This document shows positions 32,790-40,970 of a stretch of DNA of 64,000 nucleotides, one piece after another. The stretch covers positions 4,541,001 through 4,605,000 of the forward strand of contig NC_015556.1 of assembly GCF_000213805.1 (NCBI RefSeq), written 5' to 3'. The DNA is from Pseudomonas fulva 12-X. GTDB taxonomy: Bacteria > Pseudomonadota > Gammaproteobacteria > Pseudomonadales > Pseudomonadaceae. Below the pieces are notes generated by a model. The model did no database searches, was not told the DNA's origin, and saw nothing but the letters and a program-made list of their open reading frames with translations. The position numbers were made by a program, and so were the translations under genes. The number at the start of each line of letters is the position of its first letter. Positions within the stretch are counted from its first letter, which is position 1.

Positions 32790-35735
32790 TCAACTCAGGC
32801 CCAGCTCACGCCAGATGCGCATCACATTGCGCCGGTGCTCGTGAAACTGGTCGCCACCCACTACCCCGGGCTGCTTCTGCAAGGCCTGCCGATGGGCTGC
32901 CGAGCGGTAGGCCTTGTATGCGTCCTGTAGCAGGGTCGCCTCGCCATCGCGCAGCAGACCGAGGCGATCCAGGCCTTCCAGAATGCGGATGTTATCGGTG
33001 AACTCGAGCAGCGCCGGGTGCTGTCTCGACCACGCCAGGGCCGCGTATTGCACCATAAATTCGATATCGACGATACCTCCGGCGTCCTGCTTGAGATCGA
33101 AGGGCGAGGCGGCGTCGAAGGCATTTTCCGCTGTGCCGGCCGCCGTGGCGCGGCTGCCCAGGTTGTCGCGCATCTTGGCGCGCATCTCGCTGACCTCGGC
33201 CTGCAGCTTGGCCTGATCGCGCTCGCGGCCCAGTACGGCGCAGCGCACCTCATCGAAGGCGGCGCCCACGCGCTCGCAACCGACCAGCACCCGCGCGCGC
33301 ACCAGGGCCTGGTGCTCCCAGGTCCAGGCCTCGCCTTCCTGATAGCGGCGGAAGGCACCCAGGGAGCTGACCAACAGACCAGCCGCGCCGGAAGGCCGCA
33401 GGCGCATATCGACCTCGTAGAGCTGGCCGGAGTTGGTCTGCGCGGTCAGCAGATGGATGATGCGCTGGCCCAGCCGGGTAAAGAACTGCGCGCCGTCGAT
33501 GGGTTTGGCACCATCGGTCTCGGCCTGGGGGTCGCCGTCGTGGATGAACACCAGATCAAGGTCCGAGCCGTGGCCCAGTTCAATACCGCCGACCTTGCCG
33601 TAGCCGACGATGATGAAATCCGGCGAGCACGGGCTGCCATCGACGCGCAGCGGCGTGCCGTGGCGGCTAACCATCTGCCGCCAGGCCAGGGCCAGCACCT
33701 GGTCGAGAATCGCCTCGGCCAGCCAGGTCAGGTAGTCGCTGACCTTCATCAGCGGCAGGCTGCCAGCGATCTCCGAAGCCGCCACACGCAGACCGTGGGC
33801 CAGCTTGAAGTGACGCAGCGCCTCCATCTGCTGCTCCAGATCGTCCTCCGGAATGCGCGTCAACCGCTCGCGCAGCTCGGCGGCCAGTTCTGGCGCGAGA
33901 GGCGGACTAAATAGCCGCCCTTCATTAAGCAGCTCGTCGAGCAGCAGCGGGAAGCGGCTGATCTGCTCGGCGATCCAAGGGCTGGCGGCGCACAGCGTGA
34001 GCAGGCGCTGCAAGGCGCCGGGGTTTTCCGTGAGCAGTACCAGATAGGCAGAGCGGCGCGCGACCGCCTCGATCAGCGGCAGCACCCGCTCCAGCACCAG
34101 GTCCGGTTTGTCGTGCTCCACCGTGGCGGCCAGCAGGCGCGGGATAAAGGCATCCAGGCGCTCGCGACCGATACGCTGCATGGCACGCACCTGATTGCCG
34201 TTACGCAGCCCCACCAGCCGCTGCCAGGCGGCCTGGGCCTCGACGAAACCGGCCTCGGTCAGCTGCCGGCAGGCCGCCTCTTCATCCTGATCATCGTTCC
34301 ACAGCGGCAACCAATCGGCGCCGACCATGGTCTCTTCGTCGCCCTCCAGATCCTCGTCCGGGTCGGCGATGACCTGGCGAAAGTGCCAGTCGACCCGGCC
34401 ACGCCAGTGCATCAGCTGCTCATGGAAGGCGTCCCAGCTGTCGAAGCCGAGCATGAAGGCCACACGCGCACGGTCCTGCTCGTCGTCCGGCAGCATCTGC
34501 GTCTGCCGGTCGTCGATGGCCTGCAGGGCGTGTTCGGTGTAGCGCAGGAAGGCGTAACCAGCGAGCAGTTCGTCGACCGCCTGACCGGGCAGGTAGCCCT
34601 GATCCTTGAGGGTTTGCAGCACCTTGAGCAGCGAGCGCTGCTGCAGGCTGAGGTCACGCCCGCCGTGGATCAGCTGAAAAGCCTGGGCGATGAACTCCAC
34701 CTCGCGAATGCCGCCGGCGCCAAGCTTGATGTTCTCGGCCATGCCCTTGCGGCGCACTTCCTGCTGGATTAGCTGCTTCATGGTGCGCAGCGCGTCGATA
34801 GCGGAAAAGTCCAGGTAACGGCGGTAGACGAACGGGCGCAGCATCTCCAGCAATTGCGCGCCGGCATGCTGATCACCGCCGACCACCCGCGCCTTGATCA
34901 TCGCGTAGCGCTCCCAGTCGCGCCCCTGGTCTTGGTAGTACTGTTCCAGCGCATTGAAGCTGAACACCAGCGCGCCGCTCGAGCCGTAGGGGCGCAGGCG
35001 CATGTCGGTACGGAACACGAAGCCGTCGACGGTGATGGCGTCCAGCGCCTTGATCAGCTTCTGGCCCAGGCGAATGAAGAACTCCTGGTTATCCAGCGGA
35101 CGCTTCACGCCCTGGGTCTCGCCGCCTTCCGGGTAACCGAAGATCAGGTCGATATCCGATGACAGGTTCAACTCGAAGGCGCCGAGTTTGCCCATGCCGA
35201 GAATGACCATGTGCTGCGGCTCACCGCTGCGGCGGCCGACCGGCGTGCCGAATTGCTCGCAGTGCCGGGGGTACAACCAGTGATAAGACAGGTCGATGCA
35301 GGCATCGGCCAGGTCGGAGAGATCGCGGCAGGTTTCCACCAGATCCGCCTGGCGGCTGATGTCACGCCAGATGATGCGCAGTTGCTGGCGGTTGCGAAAT
35401 TTTCGCAGGCTGCGTGCCAGGGCATTTTCATCGGTGCATTCGGCCAGTTGCTCGGCCAGCTGATTACGCAACTCACCGCCCGCCAGGCGCCGCTCCAGCT
35501 CGCCACTGGCGGCCAGGTCGAGCAGCACCTGTGGGTCGCGCAGACTCTGCTGAGTGACGAAGTCGCTGGCGGCCGTGACCCGCTGCAGGTGCTCCTTGCG
35601 CTGCGCCGGCCAGGCGGCGAACGCGGCAGCGGCTTCAGCGGACAAGGTAGTGAATGCCTGAGTGAGCGACTGCTCGGCGCGCTGGGCGATGGATTGCAGG
35701 GCGGCAGGCAAAGGGACGAGCGCGGGCAAGCTCAT
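32790..35735 (-). CDS. glnE: Glutamine synthetase adenylyltransferase / adenylyl-removing enzyme
   Basis: Bifunctional 981-residue enzyme that adenylylates and deadenylylates glutamine synthetase in response to PII and glutamine, controlling ammonium assimilation. Two nucleotidyltransferase cores are visible: the N-terminal deadenylylating half with MGKLGAFELNLSSDIDLIFG, and the C-terminal adenylylating half with YGKVGGIELGHGSDLDLVFI. A central helical part separates them. Full length with the expected end MRIWRELGLS. Divergent from aceE across 268 bases and followed by the LPS core genes; the short gap to waaF suggests possible read-through into LPS genes. Confidence 0.97.
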   Translation of the reverse strand: MSLPALVPLPAALQSIAQRAEQSLTQAFTTLSAEAAAAFAAWPAQRKEHLQRVTAASDFVTQQSLRDPQVLLDLAASGELERRLAGGELRNQLAEQLAECTDENALARSLRKFRNRQQLRIIWRDISRQADLVETCRDLSDLADACIDLSYHWLYPRHCEQFGTPVGRRSGEPQHMVILGMGKLGAFELNLSSDIDLIFGYPEGGETQGVKRPLDNQEFFIRLGQKLIKALDAITVDGFVFRTDMRLRPYGSSGALVFSFNALEQYYQDQGRDWERYAMIKARVVGGDQHAGAQLLEMLRPFVYRRYLDFSAIDALRTMKQLIQQEVRRKGMAENIKLGAGGIREVEFIAQAFQLIHGGRDLSLQQRSLLKVLQTLKDQGYLPGQAVDELLAGYAFLRYTEHALQAIDDRQTQMLPDDEQDRARVAFMLGFDSWDAFHEQLMHWRGRVDWHFRQVIADPDEDLEGDEETMVGADWLPLWNDDQDEEAACRQLTEAGFVEAQAAWQRLVGLRNGNQVRAMQRIGRERLDAFIPRLLAATVEHDKPDLVLERVLPLIEAVARRSAYLVLLTENPGALQRLLTLCAASPWIAEQISRFPLLLDELLNEGRLFSPPLAPELAAELRERLTRIPEDDLEQQMEALRHFKLAHGLRVAASEIAGSLPLMKVSDYLTWLAEAILDQVLALAWRQMVSRHGTPLRVDGSPCSPDFIIVGYGKVGGIELGHGSDLDLVFIHDGDPQAETDGAKPIDGAQFFTRLGQRIIHLLTAQTNSGQLYEVDMRLRPSGAAGLLVSSLGAFRRYQEGEAWTWEHQALVRARVLVGCERVGAAFDEVRCAVLGRERDQAKLQAEVSEMRAKMRDNLGSRATAAGTAENAFDAASPFDLKQDAGGIVDIEFMVQYAALAWSRQHPALLEFTDNIRILEGLDRLGLLRDGEATLLQDAYKAYRSAAHRQALQKQPGVVGGDQFHEHRRNVMRIWRELGLS

Positions 35736-35878
35736 GGTCTATCCTTTTCGGCGGGCTGCGAGCCTGGTGGAAAACCGGCGCAGACCCTGCGAAGGCTCGC
35801 CGTTTCTGGCTCTCGCCTGATTTGATTATAGTTTTGCCACGACTGGATTGATCGAGAGAGCTGAAATCGTCGACGAAA

Positions 35879-35893
35879 TGTAGTAAAACTACA
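35879..35893. promoter_or_regulatory. Perfect dyad TGTAGTAAAACTACA upstream of aceE
   Basis: TGTAGT-AAA-ACTACA is a 15-base perfect inverted repeat 110 bases before the aceE ATG. Its GT-N3-AC core has the geometry of operators of FadR-subfamily GntR repressors. In E. coli, PdhR binds ATTGGT-N3-ACCAAT-like sites at pdhR-aceEF. No regulator gene is in the window. The operator role is inferred from position and symmetry. Confidence 0.55.
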
Positions 35894-36003
35894 CGAAGCC
35901 GGATCTACCCAACCGGTACATCCAAGAATTTATGTGCCCGCTCAAAAAGCCGGCCACGCATCTGGTTTCCGATTCTGGAAGCCTTTCCGCTCTGGAGCAA
36001 GCC

Positions 36004-38652
36004 ATGCAAGACCTCGATCCAATCGAAACCCAGGAATGGCTGGACGCACTGGAATCCGTTCTCGACAAAGAGGGCGAGGACCGTGTCCATTATCTGATGA
36101 CGCGTCTGGGTGAGTTGGCCACTCGTAGCGGCACACAACTGCCCTACTCGATCACCACTCCCTACCGCAACACCATTCCGGTCACGCGTGAAGCACGCAT
36201 GCCGGGCGACCTGTTCATGGAACGCCGCATCCGCTCGATCGTTCGCTGGAACGCTCTGGCCATGGTCATGCGCGCCAACATGCAGGATCCGGATCTGGGT
36301 GGCCACATCTCCACCTTCGCCTCCAGCGCGACGCTGTACGACATCGGTTTCAACTACTTCTTCAAGGCGCCTACCGAAGAACATGGTGGCGACCTGATCT
36401 ACTACCAGGGCCACGCATCGCCCGGCATCTATGCCCGCGCCTTCCTGGAAGGTCGCCTGAGCGAAGAGCAGATGCTCAAGTTCCGTCAGGAAGTGGACGG
36501 TGACGGCCTGTCGTCGTACCCGCACCCGCACCTGATGCCGGACTTCTGGCAGTTCCCGACCGTTTCCATGGGCCTGGGCCCTATCACCGCGATCTACCAG
36601 GCACGCTTCATGAAGTACCTGGAAAACCGCGGCTTCATCCCGGCCGGCAAGCAGAAGGTCTGGTGCTTCATCGGCGACGGCGAGACCGACGAGCCGGAAA
36701 CCCTGGGCGCCATCTCCCTGGCCGGCCGCGAAAACCTCGACAACCTGATCTTCGTCATCAACTGCAACCTGCAGCGCCTCGACGGCCCGGTTCGCGGCAA
36801 CAGCAAGATCATCCAGGAACTCGAAGGCGTGTTCCGCGGCGCCAACTGGAACGTCAACAAGGTCATCTGGGGCCGCATGTGGGATCCGCTGTTCGCCCAG
36901 GATGAAGACGGTCGCATGCAGCGTCGCATGGACGCCGCCATCGACGGTGAATACCAGAACTACAAGGCCAAAGACGGTGCCTACGTGCGCAAGCACTTCT
37001 TCGGTGCCGATCCGGAGCTGCTCAAGCGCGTCGAGAAGCTGTCGGACGAGGAAATCTTCAACCTCAACCGCGGCGGCCACGACCCGTACAAGGTCTATGC
37101 GGCCTACCACCAGGCGGTCAACCACAAGGGTCAGCCGACCGTCATTCTGGCCAAGACCATCAAGGGTTATGGCACCGGTGCCGGCGAAGCCAAGAACACC
37201 GCGCACAACACCAAGAAGGTCGATATCGAGTCGCTGAAGAAATTCCGCGATCGCTTCGACATTCCGCTCAACGACTCGCAGCTCGAAGAACTGCCGTTCT
37301 ACCGTCCGGCCGAAGACAGCGCCGAGATGAAGTACCTGCGCAAGTGCCGCGAGAAGCTCGGCGGCCATCTGCCGCAGCGTAACCGCGGCAGCATCAGCAT
37401 CCCGACGCCGCCGCTGGAAACCCTCAAGGCCGTTCTGGATGGCTCGGGCGACCGCGAAATCTCCACCACCATGGCGTTCGGTCGCATCCTCGCCTCGATG
37501 GTCAAGGACAAGGAGCTGGGCAAGCGCATCGTGCCGATCCTCGCTGACGAGGCGCGTACCTTCGGCATGGAAGGCATGTTCCGCCAGCTGGGTATCTACT
37601 CCCCTGTCGGCCAGCTGTACGAGCCGGTCGACCGCGATCAGGTGATGTACTACCGCGAAGAGAAGGACGGACAGATCCTCCAGGAAGGCCTCAACGAGGC
37701 CGGTGCGTTCTCCTCCTTCATCGCTGCCGGTACCGCCTACAGCAACTACAACACGCCGATGCTGCCGGTCTACATCTTCTATTCGATGTTCGGCTTCCAG
37801 CGTATCGGTGACCTGGCCTGGGCTGCCGGCGACGGCCAGACCCGCGGCTTCCTGCTGGGCGGCACCTCGGGCCGTACCACGCTGAACGGCGAAGGCCTGC
37901 AGCACGAGGACGGCCACAGCCACATCCTCGCCAGCACCATCCCCAACGTGCGCAGCTATGACCCCACCTATGCTTACGAGCTGGCGGTGATCATGCGCGA
38001 AGGCACGCACCGGATGATGACCCTGCAGGAAAACGTTTATTACTACATCACCGTAATGAACGAGAACTACCAGCAGCCGGCCATGCCCGAAGGTGTCGAA
38101 GACGGCATCATCAAGGGTATGTACCTGCTCGAAGAGGACAAGAAGGAAGCCGCCCACCACGTGCAACTGCTGGGCTGCGGCACCATCCTCAACGAAGTTC
38201 GCGAAGCGGCGAAGATCCTGCGCAACGACTACAACATCGCCGCCGATGTATGGAGCGTTACCAGCTTCAACGAACTGCGTCGCAACGGCCTGGCCGTGGA
38301 GCGCAGCAACCGCCTGCACCCGGGCGACGAGCCCAAGCAGAGCTATGTCGAGCAGTGCCTGAGCGGCCGTAAAGGTCCGGTCGTGGCCAGCACCGACTAC
38401 ATGAAGCTGTTCGCCGAGCAGATTCGTCAGTGGGTTCCGGTCAAGGAATACAAGGTCCTGGGTACCGATGGTTACGGACGTAGCGACAGCCGTCGCAAGC
38501 TGCGCGACTTCTTCGAAGTGGACCGTCGCTGGGTCGCCCTGGCCGCGCTCGAAGCGCTGGCCGATCGCGGTGAAATCGAACGCAAGGTGGTGGCCGAGGC
38601 CATCGTCAAGTTCGGTATCGACCCTGAAAAACGCAACCCACTGGACTGCTGA
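36004..38652 (+). CDS. aceE: Pyruvate dehydrogenase complex E1 component (homodimeric)
   Basis: Thiamine-diphosphate-dependent E1 that decarboxylates pyruvate and reductively acetylates the lipoyl groups of AceF. ATG 36004, after GGAG, gives 882 residues, the size of the P. aeruginosa enzyme. The thiamine-diphosphate motif is seen: WCFIGDGETDEPETLGA, then NLIFVINCNLQRLDGP. The N-terminal segment DPIETQEWLDALESVL, which helps bind E2, is intact. TMAFGRILASMVKDKELGKR opens the Pyr domain. aceF follows 11 bases later. The 24-codon in-frame extension upstream is not used. Confidence 0.97.
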   Translation: MQDLDPIETQEWLDALESVLDKEGEDRVHYLMTRLGELATRSGTQLPYSITTPYRNTIPVTREARMPGDLFMERRIRSIVRWNALAMVMRANMQDPDLGGHISTFASSATLYDIGFNYFFKAPTEEHGGDLIYYQGHASPGIYARAFLEGRLSEEQMLKFRQEVDGDGLSSYPHPHLMPDFWQFPTVSMGLGPITAIYQARFMKYLENRGFIPAGKQKVWCFIGDGETDEPETLGAISLAGRENLDNLIFVINCNLQRLDGPVRGNSKIIQELEGVFRGANWNVNKVIWGRMWDPLFAQDEDGRMQRRMDAAIDGEYQNYKAKDGAYVRKHFFGADPELLKRVEKLSDEEIFNLNRGGHDPYKVYAAYHQAVNHKGQPTVILAKTIKGYGTGAGEAKNTAHNTKKVDIESLKKFRDRFDIPLNDSQLEELPFYRPAEDSAEMKYLRKCREKLGGHLPQRNRGSISIPTPPLETLKAVLDGSGDREISTTMAFGRILASMVKDKELGKRIVPILADEARTFGMEGMFRQLGIYSPVGQLYEPVDRDQVMYYREEKDGQILQEGLNEAGAFSSFIAAGTAYSNYNTPMLPVYIFYSMFGFQRIGDLAWAAGDGQTRGFLLGGTSGRTTLNGEGLQHEDGHSHILASTIPNVRSYDPTYAYELAVIMREGTHRMMTLQENVYYYITVMNENYQQPAMPEGVEDGIIKGMYLLEEDKKEAAHHVQLLGCGTILNEVREAAKILRNDYNIAADVWSVTSFNELRRNGLAVERSNRLHPGDEPKQSYVEQCLSGRKGPVVASTDYMKLFAEQIRQWVPVKEYKVLGTDGYGRSDSRRKLRDFFEVDRRWVALAALEALADRGEIERKVVAEAIVKFGIDPEKRNPLDC

Positions 38653-38663
38653 GGAGACGCATT

Positions 38664-40661
38664 GTGAGTGAATTGATTCGCGTACCCGATATCGGCGGCG
38701 GTGAAGGTGAAATCATCGAGCTGTTCGTCAAGGTCGGCGACCGCATCGAAGCCGACCAGAGCCTGCTGACCCTCGAGTCGGACAAGGCCAGCATGGAAAT
38801 CCCGGCTCCCAAGGCCGGCGTCGTCAAGAGCCTGAAGGTCAAGCTCGGCGACACCCTGAAAGAAGGTGACGAGCTGCTCGAGCTGGACGTGGAAGGCGAT
38901 GCTGCCGCCGAAGTCGCCCCGGCCAAGCAAGAAGAGCCTGCCCAGGAGGCACCTGCTGCCGCCGCAGCGCCAGCGGCAGAGCCGCAAGCTCAGTCGACCG
39001 GCAGCGCCGAGTCGCAGGAAGTCAAGGTGCCGGACATCGGTTCCAGCGCCAAGGCCAGCATCATCGAAGTAGCGGTCAAGCCGGGCGACACCATAGAGGT
39101 CGATCAGTCGCTGATCACCCTCGAGTCCGACAAGGCCAGCATGGAAATCCCCTCGCCGGCAGCCGGCGTGGTGGAAAGCGTATCGGTCAAGGTCGGTGAC
39201 GAAGTCGGCACCGGCGACCTGATCCTGGTGCTCAAAGGTGCCGCCGGCGCCCAGAAGCAGGCCGCCAGCGCACCAGCTCCTGCGGCCGCTCCCGCCCAGG
39301 CCCAGGCTGAAGCGCCAGCACCTGCCGCTGCCGCTGCCGCTGCCGAAGAGCCGACCGGCGAGAGCACTGAAGAAGTGCGCATCCCGGATATCGGCGCCGA
39401 CGCAGCCAGCGTCATCGAGATGCTGGTCAAGACAGGCGACAGCGTGGAAGCCGAACAATCGCTGATCACCCTGGAGTCGGCCAAGGCGAGCATGGAGATC
39501 CCGGCGCCCAAAGCTGGCGTGATCGAAAGCATCGCCATCAAGGTCGGTGACCAGGCCAAGACCGGCGACCTGATCCTGACCCTCAAGGTCCAGGGCAAGG
39601 CTGCTACCAAACCGCCCGCCGCTGCCCAGGCGCCAGCCGCTGCTCCCGAGCAGGCCAAGCCGGCCAACGTGCAGGGCAGCGCACCGGCCAAGGCCGCACC
39701 GCAGGCTGCTCCTGCCGCCGCGCCAAGCCGCGACGGCAGCAAAGTGCACGCCGGCCCGGCTGTGCGTCAGCTGGCCCGCGAGTTCGGCGTCGAGCTGAGT
39801 TCGGTCCCTGGCAGCGGCCCGAAAGGTCGCATCCTCAAGGAAGACGTGCAGGCCTACGTCAAATCCGAGCTGCAGAAAGCCAAGTCGGCACCTGCCGCCG
39901 CAGCTGCCGGTGCAACCGGTGGCGCCGGCATTCCGCCGATCCCGACCGTCGACTTCAGCAAGTTCGGTGAAGTCGAAGAAGTGCCGATGACCCGCCTGAT
40001 GCAGGTCGGCGCCGCCAACCTGCACCGCAGCTGGCTGAACGTGCCGCACGTGACCCAGTTCGACTCGGCCGACATCACCGAGCTGGAAGCCTTCCGCGTC
40101 GCTCAGAAAGCCGTCGCCGAGAAAGCCGGCGTCAAGCTGACCGTGCTGCCGCTGCTGCTCAAGGCCTGCGCCTATCTGCTCAAGGAGCTGCCGGACTTCA
40201 ACAGTTCGCTGGCGCCAAGCGGCAAAGCGGTGATCCGCAAGAAGTACGTGCACATTGGCTTCGCCGTCGATACGCCGGATGGCCTGCTGGTACCGGTGAT
40301 CAAGAACGTCGACCAGAAGAGCCTGCTGCAACTGGCTGCCGAAGCCGCTGCATTGGCCGAGAAAGCGCGCAACAAGAAGCTGTCGGCTGACGACATGCAG
40401 GGCGCCTGCTTCACCATCTCCAGCCTTGGTCACATTGGCGGCACCGGCTTCACGCCGATCGTCAACGCGCCGGAAGTGGCGATTCTCGGTGTCAGCAAGG
40501 CGACCATCCAGCCGGTATGGGATGGCAAGGCCTTCCAGCCCAAGCTGATGCTGCCGCTGTCGCTGTCCTACGATCACCGTGTGATCAACGGCGCCGCTGC
40601 TGCCCGCTTCACCAAGCGCCTGGGCGATGTGCTGACCGACATCCGCACCATGCTGCTGTAA
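38664..40661 (+). CDS. aceF: Dihydrolipoamide acetyltransferase (E2 of pyruvate dehydrogenase), three lipoyl domains
   Basis: Core of the pyruvate dehydrogenase complex, moving acetyl groups from AceE to CoA. The start is GTG 38664, 665 residues. Three lipoyl domains occur at about 3-76, 119-193 and 237-311, with LESDKASMEIP at Lys41 in the first, the same motif in the second and LESAKASMEIP in the third. Ala/Pro-rich hinges separate them. The peripheral-subunit-binding domain has VHAGPAVRQLAREFGVELSS. The catalytic domain ends with YDHRVINGAAAARF, holding the catalytic His. PAO1 AceF is shorter (547 residues, two lipoyl domains, from memory), while E. coli and Azotobacter have three. A terminator follows. 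Confidence 0.96.
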   Translation: MSELIRVPDIGGGEGEIIELFVKVGDRIEADQSLLTLESDKASMEIPAPKAGVVKSLKVKLGDTLKEGDELLELDVEGDAAAEVAPAKQEEPAQEAPAAAAAPAAEPQAQSTGSAESQEVKVPDIGSSAKASIIEVAVKPGDTIEVDQSLITLESDKASMEIPSPAAGVVESVSVKVGDEVGTGDLILVLKGAAGAQKQAASAPAPAAAPAQAQAEAPAPAAAAAAAEEPTGESTEEVRIPDIGADAASVIEMLVKTGDSVEAEQSLITLESAKASMEIPAPKAGVIESIAIKVGDQAKTGDLILTLKVQGKAATKPPAAAQAPAAAPEQAKPANVQGSAPAKAAPQAAPAAAPSRDGSKVHAGPAVRQLAREFGVELSSVPGSGPKGRILKEDVQAYVKSELQKAKSAPAAAAAGATGGAGIPPIPTVDFSKFGEVEEVPMTRLMQVGAANLHRSWLNVPHVTQFDSADITELEAFRVAQKAVAEKAGVKLTVLPLLLKACAYLLKELPDFNSSLAPSGKAVIRKKYVHIGFAVDTPDGLLVPVIKNVDQKSLLQLAAEAAALAEKARNKKLSADDMQGACFTISSLGHIGGTGFTPIVNAPEVAILGVSKATIQPVWDGKAFQPKLMLPLSLSYDHRVINGAAAARFTKRLGDVLTDIRTMLL

Positions 40662-40696
40662 GCGACACCTTTCGAGCGCCACGCTCGTATCCTCGA

Positions 40697-40724
40697 CCCC
40701 GCCCGATCCGGCGGGGTTTTTTTT
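40697..40724 (+). terminator. Intrinsic terminator after aceF
   Basis: CCCCGCC and GGCGGGG form a perfect 7-bp stem over a CGATCC loop, followed by eight Ts. Lies 36 bases past the aceF stop. Confidence 0.93.
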
Positions 40725-40970
40725 GACCGCTCATCGGCTTCTCGGGCTCGAAAAGTGCTTTTTTATGGCTGCAATATCCCTTTCAAATCAGCAAGTTAAA
40801 ATAAAGACATCACAATGCCATTAGATTTCTTGTCAGCCACCACCGCCATGGTGCAACCTAGGCCGGCTGCCGCTATGCGGAGCCGCAACCGATACAGTAC
40901 TCAACCCTGTTAGCGCTATAGTAGTAGGGCCGGGCTATAGCCTGTGCCAGCCGATGGATAATGCCATTCG
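40725..40970. other. Spacer between the aceF terminator and dipA
   Basis: About 250 bases. It is AT-rich around 40760-40825 (TTTTTATGGCTGCAATATCC, then AAGTTAAAATAAAG), a plausible promoter zone for dipA, but no convincing paired -35/-10 boxes can be fixed. No reading frame or repeat recognised. Confidence 0.4.

Noticed and set aside
32773..32791. Stem GATGGC/GCCATC between glnE and waaF as a terminator
   Set aside because: Short stem without a T-run and partly inside the glnE stop region; read-through into waaF is more likely.
35905..38319. 804-codon open frame on the minus strand
   Set aside because: Complementary to aceE, which has full family motifs; GC-rich third positions keep the opposite frame open. 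No promoter, ribosome-binding site or recognisable domain.
38472..40682. 736-codon minus-strand frame opposite aceF
   Set aside because: Low-complexity mirror of the Ala/Pro-rich lipoyl linkers; no domain.
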